Assembly: GCA_036510675.1 (NCBI GenBank)
Contig: DATCDN010000102.1
Span: 1 to 64,000 of the forward strand
Direction of reading: 5' to 3'
DNA: 64,000 bases
DNA from: JAATGI01 sp036510675
Lineage (GTDB): Bacteria; Pseudomonadota; Alphaproteobacteria; ATCC43930; CGMCC-115725
Below are positions 45,284-53,681 of this stretch, piece by piece. Every line of letters begins with the position of its first letter. The first letter of the stretch is position 1. The notes under the pieces are model-generated. The model was given only the letters and a program-made list of their open reading frames with translations. It had not been told where the DNA came from and ran no database searches. Made by a program: the position numbers and the translations under genes.

Positions 45284-47629
45284 CTAATCCGTGGCCTTGC
45301 GCCAGGTGCCGGTATGCGTTTTCGGCTTGGCCCGGCGCCGCAACTCCATCAGCTCGTCATATTCGCGCTCGCTGTTGCGAAAGACTTGGTCGCGGCCGGC
45401 GAGATATTGCGGCGGACAGAAAATGTCGCGCGCGCCATACCAGGCCGCCGCCTTCATAGTGAACGAGGGGTCGACGAGATGCGGCCGCGCCAGTGCCACC
45501 AGATCGGCGCGCCCAGCCGCAATGATGGTATTGACCTGATCGGCGGTAGTGATCGCGCCCACCGACATGGTCGGAAGCCCGGTCTCGTTGCGGATTTCGT
45601 CGGCAAATGGGGTCTGAAACATGCGGCCGAACACCGGCCGCGCGTTGGGCACTGTCTGGCCGGTCGAGACGTGAATGAGGTCGGCGCCGGCGGCGCCGAG
45701 GAGACGCGCAGCCTCTACCGACTCATCGCCGGTGATCCCGCCCTCTTTCCAATCGGTCGCGGAAATGCGCATCGACATCGGTTTGGCGGCGGGCCACACA
45801 TCGCGAACGGCGCGGAACAGCTCAAGCGGAAAGCGCATGCGATTGGCAACCGCGCCGCCATATTCATCGGTCCGAATATTGGTCAGCGGCGAGATGAAGC
45901 TCGCGATCAGATAGCCATGGGCGCCATGCAGCTCCAGCATGTCGAAGCCGGCGCGCGCCCCGCGTTCGGCGGCGGCGACAAAATCGACGATTACCTTGTC
46001 CATATCGGCGCGGCTCATTTCCGCCGGCACCTGGCTGTCGGGATAATAGGCCAGCGGCGAGGCGGAAATGACCGGCCAGGCTCCTTCGGGCAGCGGCCGG
46101 TCCATGCCCTCCCACATCAGCTTGGTGCCACCCTTGCGTCCGGCGTGACCGAGCTGGAGGCAAAACTTCGCGGCCGAATTGGTGTGCACGAAGTCGACGA
46201 TATGGCGCCACGCCGCCTCCTGCGCGTCATTGTAAAGGCCGGTGCAGCCGAGGGTAATGCGTGCCTCCGAGGAGACGCAGACCATCTCGGTGAAGATCAA
46301 GCCCGCGCCCCCGACCGCGCGCGCGCCGAGATGAACCAGGTGCCAATCGTTGGGCAGGCCGTCGATCGCCGAATATTGGTCCATCGGCGATACCGCGACG
46401 CGATTGCGCAGCACCATGTCGCGCAAACGGAACGGCTGAAACATCGGCACGGCCGGCTTGGCGACATCGACGTCGAAGCCCTGATCGCGCACCTCGCGCG
46501 CCACCAGCGCATCGACCTCATCGATGAATTCGGGCGCCCGCAGCGCCAGATTGTCATAGGTGATCGCCTTGGAGCGCGTCATCAGGCCGAACACGAAGCG
46601 CGTCGGCGGCATCGACCAAAACCGCTTCACATGCTCGAACCAGACCAGCGAGACATCGGCCGAATGCTGAGTCCGCTCCACCGCCGACCGACGTTCAACC
46701 TCGAAATGCCCGAGCGCGGCCAAGACATCGGTACCACCGGCGGCCTGGAATGCGTCATGCAGCGCGATCGCGTCTTCCATGGCCAGCTTGGTGCCGGAGC
46801 CGATGGAGAAATGCGCCGTCGCCTTGGCGTCGCCGATCAGCACGGTATTGCCGCGCGTCCAGCGCGCGCAGCGAATGGTCGGGAAATTTCGCCAGATCGA
46901 CCGATTGGTGGTGAGCGCGTGACCCTGAAGCTCCTCGGCGAACACGCGCTCCAGGAAGCGCGCGGACTCGTCCTCCGAAAGCCGGTCGAGGCCAGCGCGA
47001 GCGAAGGTCTCCGGGTCGGTCTCCATCACCCAAGTCGAGCGGCCTTCCTCATATTGGTAGCAGTGCGCGATGAAAATGCCATGCTCGGTCTCGCGGAAGA
47101 AAAAGGTGAAGGCATCGAATGGCCGCGTCGAGCCCATCCAGGAAAATTTATTGGGCCGCAGATCGATTTCCGGCTCGAAGCTCTTGGCGTATTTCTGACG
47201 AACCAGGCTATTGCCGCCATCGGCGGCGATCACCAGGTCTGCGTCGCGGACCAGGGCGTCGAGGTCGGTGACCTCGCTCTGGAAGCGCAACACGACCCCG
47301 AGCGATCGCGCGCGCTCCTGCAACAGGCGTAGCAGCGTCGCGCGCGAACAGCCGCAGAAGCCATTGCCGCCGATGCGATGGACGGTGCCGCGGAAGTAAA
47401 TTTCGATATCGTCCCAATAGGCGAAATTGTCGGTGATCGCGCGATAGCTCTCGCGGTCATAAGCCTCGAATGTTTGCAGCGTCTCGTCGGAAAAGACGAC
47501 GCCGAAGCCAAACGTGTCGTCGGCGCGGTTGCGCTCCCACACGGTGATCGCGTTTTGTGGCCACGCCTTCTTGAGCAGGATCGCGGAATAGAGGCCCGCG
47601 GGTCCGCCACCGAGAATCTCAACCTTCAT
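45284..47629 (-). CDS. bifunctional 2-aminobenzoyl-CoA monooxygenase/reductase
   Basis: A 781-aa fusion of a flavin monooxygenase and an OYE-type reductase. Residues ~1-380 are a salicylate-hydroxylase-like FAD domain (LGGGPAGLYSAI; GDAKATAHFSIGSG). Residues ~395-770 are an FMN barrel (MFQPFRLRDMVLRNRVAVSPM, ELHGAHGYLIASF, TDEYGG). This layout is that of the enzyme described from Azoarcus evansii, which hydroxylates and then reduces 2-aminobenzoyl-CoA to a non-aromatic product. Salicyloyl-CoA 5-hydroxylases share the architecture and are the main alternative. A perfect palindrome lies 46 bp upstream. It converges on the ligase gene. Confidence 0.9.
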   Translation of the reverse strand: MKVEILGGGPAGLYSAILLKKAWPQNAITVWERNRADDTFGFGVVFSDETLQTFEAYDRESYRAITDNFAYWDDIEIYFRGTVHRIGGNGFCGCSRATLLRLLQERARSLGVVLRFQSEVTDLDALVRDADLVIAADGGNSLVRQKYAKSFEPEIDLRPNKFSWMGSTRPFDAFTFFFRETEHGIFIAHCYQYEEGRSTWVMETDPETFARAGLDRLSEDESARFLERVFAEELQGHALTTNRSIWRNFPTIRCARWTRGNTVLIGDAKATAHFSIGSGTKLAMEDAIALHDAFQAAGGTDVLAALGHFEVERRSAVERTQHSADVSLVWFEHVKRFWSMPPTRFVFGLMTRSKAITYDNLALRAPEFIDEVDALVAREVRDQGFDVDVAKPAVPMFQPFRLRDMVLRNRVAVSPMDQYSAIDGLPNDWHLVHLGARAVGGAGLIFTEMVCVSSEARITLGCTGLYNDAQEAAWRHIVDFVHTNSAAKFCLQLGHAGRKGGTKLMWEGMDRPLPEGAWPVISASPLAYYPDSQVPAEMSRADMDKVIVDFVAAAERGARAGFDMLELHGAHGYLIASFISPLTNIRTDEYGGAVANRMRFPLELFRAVRDVWPAAKPMSMRISATDWKEGGITGDESVEAARLLGAAGADLIHVSTGQTVPNARPVFGRMFQTPFADEIRNETGLPTMSVGAITTADQVNTIIAAGRADLVALARPHLVDPSFTMKAAAWYGARDIFCPPQYLAGRDQVFRNSEREYDELMELRRRAKPKTHTGTWRKATD

Positions 47630-47674
47630 GCTGCCCCGTGCGCTTGCGCCGATGCGCCTCGGACGCTCTTCGAT

Positions 47675-47696
47675 ATTATTTTAGGCATAAAATAAT
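47675..47696 (-). promoter_or_regulatory. perfect 22-bp palindrome, site 6 of the MarR-type set
   Basis: ATTATTTTA GGCA TAAAATAAT: perfect nine-base arms around four bases, 46 bp before the monooxygenase/reductase start and 90 bp before the divergent SDR start. It is the best copy of the shared motif. TAAAAT within it could also be a -10 element. Confidence 0.7.
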
Positions 47697-47785
47697 GGCC
47701 TCGCAACCGAGCCATTGTGCTTGAAGGGCAAGCGCCCAAAGATTAAACTTGTGGACTGTCGAATTCGATCTTCCAAGAGAGCGCG

Positions 47786-48547
47786 ATGCCAGAACTGGCG
47801 GGCCAGCATGCCCTCGTGACCGGCGGCGGGCGCGGCATTGGTCGCGCGATTGCCGCATTGCTCTCGGCGAATGGCGCCGCGGTGACCGTGCTCGGCCGCC
47901 AGGAAGCATCGTTGCGCGATGCCGTCTCAGCTGGCCATGCCCAAGCTTACGTCATCGCGGACGTCACGGACGAACGCGCGGTCACCGATGCCATTGCCGG
48001 CGCCGCCCGGAAATCGGGGCCGATCCACATTCTCATTGCCAATGCCGGCGGCGCGGCCAGCGCGCCCTTCGCCAAGACCTCTACCGCGCAGTTTCAGCAG
48101 ATGCTCGATCTCAACCTCATGGGCGCGGTGCACGCGATGCATGCCGTGCTCGGCGACATGGTGGCCCGCCGTTCGGGCCGCATCGTTGCCATTGCCTCGA
48201 CCGCCGGCATGAAGGGCTATCCCTACGTCACCGCCTATTGTGCCGCCAAGCATGCGGTGGTCGGGCTGGTGCGCGCGCTGGCGAAGGAGACGGTAAAGAC
48301 CGGGGTCACGGTCAATGCGATCTGCCCGGGCTATACCGATACCGATCTGGTGCGCGACAGCGTTGCCGCGACCGCGAAGAAGACCGGACGTCCGGCGGCA
48401 ACCATCGCCGCCGAGATGCTGAAGGACGAACCGCTGGGCCGGCTGATCACGCCGGATGAAGTCGCCGCCGCGGCCCTCTTTCTGTGTTCGCCGAACGCCA
48501 GCGCGATAACCGGCGCCACGCTCGCGGTTGCCGGGGGAGAAATCTGA
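47786..48547 (+). CDS. short-chain dehydrogenase (beta-oxidation-like step of the anthranilate module)
   Basis: A 253-aa SDR with TGGGRGIG cofactor motif, NAG, Ser in ASTAGMK and YCAAK catalytic pair, all intact. It starts the plus-strand unit SDR, enoyl-CoA hydratase, acyl-CoA dehydrogenase and RidA. It is divergent from the monooxygenase/reductase gene across 156 bp. It overlaps the hydratase gene as TGATG. A 3-hydroxyacyl-CoA dehydrogenase role after ring reduction fits the neighbours. Confidence 0.9.
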   Translation: MPELAGQHALVTGGGRGIGRAIAALLSANGAAVTVLGRQEASLRDAVSAGHAQAYVIADVTDERAVTDAIAGAARKSGPIHILIANAGGAASAPFAKTSTAQFQQMLDLNLMGAVHAMHAVLGDMVARRSGRIVAIASTAGMKGYPYVTAYCAAKHAVVGLVRALAKETVKTGVTVNAICPGYTDTDLVRDSVAATAKKTGRPAATIAAEMLKDEPLGRLITPDEVAAAALFLCSPNASAITGATLAVAGGEI

Positions 48548-49380
48548 TGAACGTCGCCAATCCCGTCACCCTGCCTTTGTCCGAGTACCAGGCGCGGCAT
48601 GTGCGCTTTACGGTCACGGGTAAAGTGGCCACCCTGACGCTCAACCGGCCCGACAAGAAGAATCCGCTGACCTTCGACAGCTATGCCGAGATCGTCGATA
48701 TCTTCCGCGCCGCCGCCAAGGATAAGGGCGTGAAGGCCATCGTCGTCACCGGCGCCGAGGGCAATTTCTGCTCGGGCGGCGACGTGCATGAGATCATTGG
48801 GCCGCTGGTTCAAATGGATGCGGCGCAATTGCTCGACTTCACCCGGATGACCGGGGATGTCGTGAAGGCAATGCGCGGCTGCCCGCAGCCGATCGTCGCG
48901 GCGGTCGATGGCATTTGCGCGGGCGCCGGCGCGATTATCGCCATGGCGTCTGACATGCGCATCGGCACGCCCGCCGCCAAGGTCGCGTTTCTGTTCCGCC
49001 GCGTCGGGCTTGCGGGCTGCGACATGGGCGCGTGCGCGATCTTGCCGCGCATCATCGGTCAAGGGCGCGCGGCCGAACTGCTCTATACCGGGCGCAGCAT
49101 GGCCGCCGACGAAGCCGAACGCTGGGGCTTTTTCAATCGCCTGGCCGCGCCGGACAAGGTGCTGGCGGAGGCCGAAGCGCTAGCCAAGGAACTCGCCGAC
49201 GGCCCGACCTTCGGCAACGCGATGACCAAGCGCATGCTGGAGATGGAGTGGGCGATGTCGGTCGATGCCGCGATCGATGCCGAGGCGATTGCGCAGGCGC
49301 TGTGCATGGAAACCGAGGATTTTGCCCGCGCCTTCCGCGCCTTTGCCGCCAAGCAGAAGCCGGTGTTCGAGGGCAATTGA
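48547..49380 (+). CDS. enoyl-CoA hydratase/isomerase family protein
   Basis: A 277-aa crotonase with the CoA/oxyanion-hole segments NFCSGGDVHEI and GICAGAGAIIAMASDMRIG. Where canonical hydratases have the second catalytic Glu (region GLxPExG), this protein reads GLAGCDMGACAILPR, so an Asp replaces it. Such crotonases may act as ring-opening or C-C hydrolases. The start at 48547 has GGGGGAG upstream. It abuts the acyl-CoA dehydrogenase gene directly. It probably hydrates or opens the dearomatised CoA ester. Confidence 0.9.
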   Translation: MNVANPVTLPLSEYQARHVRFTVTGKVATLTLNRPDKKNPLTFDSYAEIVDIFRAAAKDKGVKAIVVTGAEGNFCSGGDVHEIIGPLVQMDAAQLLDFTRMTGDVVKAMRGCPQPIVAAVDGICAGAGAIIAMASDMRIGTPAAKVAFLFRRVGLAGCDMGACAILPRIIGQGRAAELLYTGRSMAADEAERWGFFNRLAAPDKVLAEAEALAKELADGPTFGNAMTKRMLEMEWAMSVDAAIDAEAIAQALCMETEDFARAFRAFAAKQKPVFEGN

Positions 49381-50556
49381 ATGAGCCTCGCCGAAACCCT
49401 CTCCCTGCCCTTCTTCGAGGACCATCATCGGCACTTCGCCGACCGGCTGGGGCGGTGGGCCGATGCGAACCTGCACGATCTGCCGCATGACGATGTGGAC
49501 GCGGCATGCCGGGCGCGCGTGGCGGCGTTGGGCGAAGCGGGCTTTTTCCAGGCATGCGTGCCGGCGGCGTTCGGCGGGCTGCACCCCCATATCGATGTCC
49601 GCACGCTGTGCATCGCGCGCGAGGTTCTGGGGTTCCGCGACGGGCTGGCCGATTTCGTCTTCGCCATGCAGGGGCTCGGCACCGGCTCGATCACGGTGTT
49701 CGGGTCGGACGAATTAAAGCGCCGCTATCTGCCGCCGGTGCGCGACGGCAAGGCGATCGCCGCCTTCGCGCTGTCGGAGCCGGAAGCCGGCTCCGATGTC
49801 GCCGCCTCGGCGACCACCGCCAAGCCCGACGGGCCGAACCATGTGCGGATTGACGGCACCAAGACTTGGATTTCGAATGGCGGCATCGCCGATCACTATG
49901 TGCTGTTCGCGCGCACCGGCGAGGGCGCCGGTGCCAAGGGACTGTCCGCCTTCATTGTCGATGCCGATACACCCGGCCTGACCATTGCCGAGCGCATCGA
50001 GATCATCGCACCCCACCCGCTGGCAACGCTGCGCTTTGACGGCTGCCGTGTGCCGCTGGCGAACCGGCTGGGCGGGGCCGGCGACGGGTTCAAGGTCGCG
50101 ATGGCGACGCTCGATATTTTTCGCGCCACCGTCGGCGCGGCGGCGCTCGGCTTCGCGCGGCGCGCGTTGCACGAGACGATCGAGCGCGCCGCGACCCGCC
50201 ATCTCTTCGGCGCGCCGCTGGGCGATCTGCAAATGACTCAAGCGGCGATCGCCGACAGCGCCACCGATGTCGATGCCAGCGCGCTACTGGTCTATCGCGC
50301 GGCGTGGCGCAAAGACATGGGCGCCGCCCGCGTCACCCGCGAAGCGGCGATGGCGAAGATGTTCGCGACCGAAGCGGCGCAACAGGTCATCGACCGCGCG
50401 GTGCAGCTCCATGGCGGACTCGGTGTCACCAAGGGCGTCAAGGTCGAAGAGCTGTATCGCGAAATCCGCGCGCTGCGTATCTATGAAGGCGCCACCGAAG
50501 TCCAAAAGATCGTCATCGCCCGTGATTTGTTGAAGAACCGTTCGTCGAATTCCTGA
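49381..50556 (+). CDS. acyl-CoA dehydrogenase
   Basis: A 391-aa FAD enzyme with the N-terminal helical domain, the middle-domain motif FALSEPEAGSDVA, TKTWISNGGIADHY and a C-terminal VQLHGGLGVTKGV. The end YEGATEVQKIVIAR carries the expected catalytic Glu. It abuts the hydratase stop without a gap. It would introduce a double bond into a CoA-bound ring or open-chain intermediate of the aminobenzoate route. An electron-transferring flavoprotein is not encoded in the window. Confidence 0.92.
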   Translation: MSLAETLSLPFFEDHHRHFADRLGRWADANLHDLPHDDVDAACRARVAALGEAGFFQACVPAAFGGLHPHIDVRTLCIAREVLGFRDGLADFVFAMQGLGTGSITVFGSDELKRRYLPPVRDGKAIAAFALSEPEAGSDVAASATTAKPDGPNHVRIDGTKTWISNGGIADHYVLFARTGEGAGAKGLSAFIVDADTPGLTIAERIEIIAPHPLATLRFDGCRVPLANRLGGAGDGFKVAMATLDIFRATVGAAALGFARRALHETIERAATRHLFGAPLGDLQMTQAAIADSATDVDASALLVYRAAWRKDMGAARVTREAAMAKMFATEAAQQVIDRAVQLHGGLGVTKGVKVEELYREIRALRIYEGATEVQKIVIARDLLKNRSSNS

Positions 50557-50564
50557 GAGGACAA

Positions 50565-50981
50565 ATGCCAGACAGCAGTCCCGTCACCGCTCATCAAACC
50601 TTGCTGCCCGAGGGTTGGCGCCGGCCGAAAGGATTTGCCAACGGCATCCGGGCACGGGGCGATGCGATCTATGTCGCCGGCCAGGTCGGCTGGGACGAGC
50701 AGGAGCACTTCGCCGAGGGCTTCGTCGCGCAGACACGCCGCGCGCTGATGAACATCGTCGCGGTGCTGGCGGCCGGGGACGCGCGACCCGAGCATATGGT
50801 GCGCATGACCTGGTATGTCGTCGACATGGATGAATATCTCGCGGCACGTCGCGAGGTCGGCGGCGTCTATCGCGCGGTCATGGGCGACAATTATCCGACG
50901 ATGTCGCTGATCGCGGTGCCGCGGCTGGTCGAGCCCAAAGCCCGACTGGAGATCGAAGTCACGGCGGTGGTCCCGCGCTGA
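50565..50981 (+). CDS. RidA/YjgF family protein (copy 3, anthranilate module)
   Basis: A 138-aa RidA-family protein (GDAIYVAGQVGWDEQ, PEHMVRMTWYVVDMDEY, MSLIAVPRLVEPKARLEIEVTAVV). It has Arg in VPRLVEP, where RidA-type proteins hold the substrate carboxylate. It is the last gene of the SDR-hydratase-dehydrogenase unit, eight bases after the dehydrogenase. The nitrogen of reduced 2-aminobenzoyl-CoA must be released from an enamine or imine, and a RidA-type deaminase would do this. That is an inference from pathway logic. Confidence 0.88.
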   Translation: MPDSSPVTAHQTLLPEGWRRPKGFANGIRARGDAIYVAGQVGWDEQEHFAEGFVAQTRRALMNIVAVLAAGDARPEHMVRMTWYVVDMDEYLAARREVGGVYRAVMGDNYPTMSLIAVPRLVEPKARLEIEVTAVVPR

Positions 50982-50995
50982 GCTGCATTACTCGC

Positions 50996-51112
50996 GTGCG
51001 TGCTTCGAGATGCGTGCTTCGCGTGCTCCTCGGCATGAAGATAGCTCGACCAAGCCCTAAGAAATATCCTCAGCCTGAGGAGCGGTCGAAGACCGCGTCT
51101 CGAAGGCCGCAC
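50996..51112. repeat. palindromic intergenic repeat running into the ABC ATPase gene
   Basis: The left arm (CTTCGAGATGCGTGCTTCGC, then GCTCCTCGGCATGAAGATA) and right arm (TATCCTCAGCCTGAGGAGC, then GTCGAAGACCGCGTCTCGAAG in pieces) are imperfect reverse complements around about 51045. The CTTCGAGACGCG / GCTCCTCAGCATGAGGA wording is that of a dispersed intergenic repeat common in alphaproteobacteria. The right arm lies inside the last codons of the dppF-like gene. Confidence 0.65.
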
Positions 51113-51932
51113 GATCTGCATTTAACCAATCCGGATCGCGCACCGGTAGCGGAATGGCGTCGATCAACTGGCGCGTATAGGCGGCCTCGGGGGCGGCGAA
51201 CAGCGCGGCGCATTCGCCCTCCTCCACCACCACGCCTTCCTGCATGACGTAGACGCGGTGGCAGATTGAGCGGACCACCGATAGATCGTGGCTGATAAAG
51301 GCCAGCGCCAGCCCCATCTCGCGCCCCAAATCCTGCAACATCCGCAGAACCTGCGCCTGGGTCGAGACATCAAGGCCGGAGACGATTTCGTCCGCGACGA
51401 CGAAATCCGGCTTGAGGATCACGGCGCGGGCGATGCCGACACGTTGGCGCTGGCCGCCCGATAATTCGTGCGGATAGCGGTCCATCGCCGCCGCCGGCAG
51501 GCCGACCTTGGCCAGTACTTCCGCGACCAAGCCCAGGGCTGTCGCGCGATTGGATGCCATGCCGTGCAGCACCGCCGGCCCGGCGAGAATGCGACCGATC
51601 TTGTGGCGCGGATTGAGCGACGACATCGGGTCCTGAAAGATCATCTGCATGCGCCGCCGCAGCGGCCGCAGCGCCCCTTCGTCGAGACCGATCAGCGACG
51701 CCCCATCAAACGCCAGGGTGCCGCTTAATGGTTGCACCAGGCCCAGCAAGGCGCGACCAAGCGTCGTCTTGCCCGAGCCCGATTCGCCGACGATGCCAAC
51801 CGTCTCGCCGCGATTAATGACGATGCCGACACCCTTGAGGATCGGCGCCGGCGCCGCCTCGCGAGCGAACAGGTTGTGGCGGCGCGGATAGGCCACCACC
51901 AAATCCGCCGCGAGGACCAGCGGTTCAGCCAT
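51057..51932 (-). CDS. peptide-type ABC importer, ATPase (DppF-like)
   Basis: A 291-aa ABC/OppD-F family ATPase with Walker A GESGSGKTT, the MQMIFQDPMSSLNPR segment, signature LSGGQRQRVGIARA and Walker B FVVADEIVSGLDVS. It has the C-terminal oligopeptide-transporter extension. The ATG at 51932 overlaps the upstream ATPase gene by eight bases. The last ~18 residues (FETRSSTAPQAEDIS) are encoded by the right arm of a dispersed palindromic repeat, so the natural C-terminus has probably been replaced. Function should survive, since the domain is complete before it. Confidence 0.9.
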   Translation of the reverse strand: MAEPLVLAADLVVAYPRRHNLFAREAAPAPILKGVGIVINRGETVGIVGESGSGKTTLGRALLGLVQPLSGTLAFDGASLIGLDEGALRPLRRRMQMIFQDPMSSLNPRHKIGRILAGPAVLHGMASNRATALGLVAEVLAKVGLPAAAMDRYPHELSGGQRQRVGIARAVILKPDFVVADEIVSGLDVSTQAQVLRMLQDLGREMGLALAFISHDLSVVRSICHRVYVMQEGVVVEEGECAALFAAPEAAYTRQLIDAIPLPVRDPDWLNADRAAFETRSSTAPQAEDIS

Positions 51933-52788
51933 GGGAATCGTCCGCCGCGATCTCGGCACGCATTCTTTCGATGACCCGCGCGGGGATTGGCGTCAGCCCG
52001 ACCTCCGGCCGATCGTAGCGCGGATTGGCCGCGATCAGCGCGGCAGTATAGGGATGGGCAGGCGCCGTGAGCAGCCGGTCGGTCGGCCCCTGCTCCACCA
52101 CCTTGCCCATATACATGACGCTCGTCGTGTCGCAGATCTGGGCAACGACGCCGAGATCGTGCGTCACGAAGACGATGGCGGTGCCGTGACGCTCCTGCAT
52201 GCCACGGATCAGCCGCAGAATCTGCTTCTGCACCGTGACGTCCAGCGCTGTCGTCGGCTCATCGGCGATCACCAATTTCGGGTCGAGCGCGAATGCCGCC
52301 GCGATCAGCACGCGCTGGCGCATGCCGCCCGACAGCTCATGCGGATAGGCGCGCATGACCCGGTGCGGCTCGCGGATATGCACTTCCTCGAGGAGAGCGA
52401 TCGCCCTGGCGTCGGCCTCGCGGCGTGGCAGCTTGCGTTTCAGGCGGAATCCGTCGGTGAGCTGAGCATCGATGCGTCGGCCGGGATTGAGCGCGGTCAG
52501 CGGGTCCTGCGGTATCAGCGCGATCTCGGCGCCGAGCAGCGCGCGAAACGCGGCGGGAGCGAGCGCGAACAGGTCGCGCCCGCGATACTCAACCCGCCCC
52601 CTCGTCATCTCCATGGTACGCGGCAGAATGCCCAGCATCAGCTTGACGATGGTGGATTTGCCCGCCCCGCTTTCGCCGACGATGCCATGAACTTCACCGG
52701 GCGCCAGCTCGAACGAGACATCGCGCAACACCGGCCGGCCATTCGCGCTGACGCCGAGATCGCGCACGCTGAGCAGGGATTCCGTCAT
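51925..52788 (-). CDS. peptide-type ABC importer, ATPase (DppD-like)
   Basis: A 287-aa OppD-family ATPase: Walker A GESGAGKST, IALIPQDPLTALNPGRR, signature LSGGMRQRVLIAAA and Walker B LVIADEPTTALD. It ends with the HPYTAALIAANPRYDR extension of peptide transporters. The ATG at 52788 overlaps the permease stop as ATGA. It works as a heterodimer with the downstream ATPase. The operon lies next to a cyclase and two oxidoreductases, so the cargo may be an amide or conjugate and not an ordinary peptide. Confidence 0.91.
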   Translation of the reverse strand: MTESLLSVRDLGVSANGRPVLRDVSFELAPGEVHGIVGESGAGKSTIVKLMLGILPRTMEMTRGRVEYRGRDLFALAPAAFRALLGAEIALIPQDPLTALNPGRRIDAQLTDGFRLKRKLPRREADARAIALLEEVHIREPHRVMRAYPHELSGGMRQRVLIAAAFALDPKLVIADEPTTALDVTVQKQILRLIRGMQERHGTAIVFVTHDLGVVAQICDTTSVMYMGKVVEQGPTDRLLTAPAHPYTAALIAANPRYDRPEVGLTPIPARVIERMRAEIAADDSHG

Positions 52789-53681
52789 CGGCGCAACATC
52801 GGATCGAGCGCGCGGTTCAGCCCATCGCCGAGCTGGTTGAACGCGATCACGGTCGCGCACAGCATCAAAAGCGGCACCGACATCACCCACCAGGATTCAT
52901 GCACGATCTGGCGGCCCTGCGCGATCATGCCGCCCCAGGTCGGCGTATCGGACGAAACCGACAGGCCAACGAACGACAGAATCGCCTCGACAATCACCGC
53001 GATGCCCATCTCCAGCGTCAGCAGCGCGATCAGCACCGGCACGATGTTGGGCAATATCTCTTTCAGCAGAATGGCGCCGCGCCGGAAGCCGATGGCGCGC
53101 GCGGCGGTGACGTAATCCATCCGCGCCTGCGCCATGGTTTCGGCGCGTACCACACGGCAGAACCGGGTCCAGTCGATCACCACGATGGCGGCGATCACGG
53201 AATGGAGGCCGCTGCCCAGGATGGCCACCAGCAGGATCGACAGCAGCACCGCCGGGAACGCCATCCAGATATCGACCAGACGTGAGATGATCGTATCGAT
53301 CCAGCGCCCGTACCAGCCGGCCGCCAAGCCGAGCGTCGTTCCGAGGGCCGCCGCCAAGGTCGCGGCGACGAACGCGACGGTCAGCGCGATGCGCGCGCCG
53401 AAGATCACGCGCGACAGCACATCGCGGCCGAGATCGTCGGTGCCAAGAAGGAAATCCGGCACCGCGCCGGTGAAGCCATAGGGCGGCGCCTCGGCGTTCG
53501 ATAAATCCTGCGCCAGAGGGTCGATCGGCACGATCAGCGGCGCGAAGATAGCGAGGATGGCCAGGAACAGAATGAACCCGCCGGCGACCACCACCTTGCG
53601 GTCGCGCAGCAAGCGCCGGATGACGGGAACGCGCTCGCCGCGTGGATCGTCCAGCGGCTTGACGAGCGCCGCCTCAGCCAT
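52785..53681 (-). CDS. peptide-type ABC importer, permease (DppC-like)
   Basis: A 298-aa membrane protein with a cytoplasmic N-terminus, one early transmembrane segment (VVVAGGFILFLAILAIFAPLI), the FLLGTDDLGRDVLSRVIFGAR signature of DppC and an EAA loop (YVTAARAIGFRRGAILLKEILPN). It has about six transmembrane segments. It overlaps both neighbours by a few bases. It forms the translocation pore with the DppB-like protein. Confidence 0.92.
   Translation of the reverse strand: MAEAALVKPLDDPRGERVPVIRRLLRDRKVVVAGGFILFLAILAIFAPLIVPIDPLAQDLSNAEAPPYGFTGAVPDFLLGTDDLGRDVLSRVIFGARIALTVAFVAATLAAALGTTLGLAAGWYGRWIDTIISRLVDIWMAFPAVLLSILLVAILGSGLHSVIAAIVVIDWTRFCRVVRAETMAQARMDYVTAARAIGFRRGAILLKEILPNIVPVLIALLTLEMGIAVIVEAILSFVGLSVSSDTPTWGGMIAQGRQIVHESWWVMSVPLLMLCATVIAFNQLGDGLNRALDPMLRR

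Noticed and set aside
45314..47332. 672-codon plus-strand open frame
   Set aside because: Shadow of the monooxygenase/reductase gene on the minus strand.
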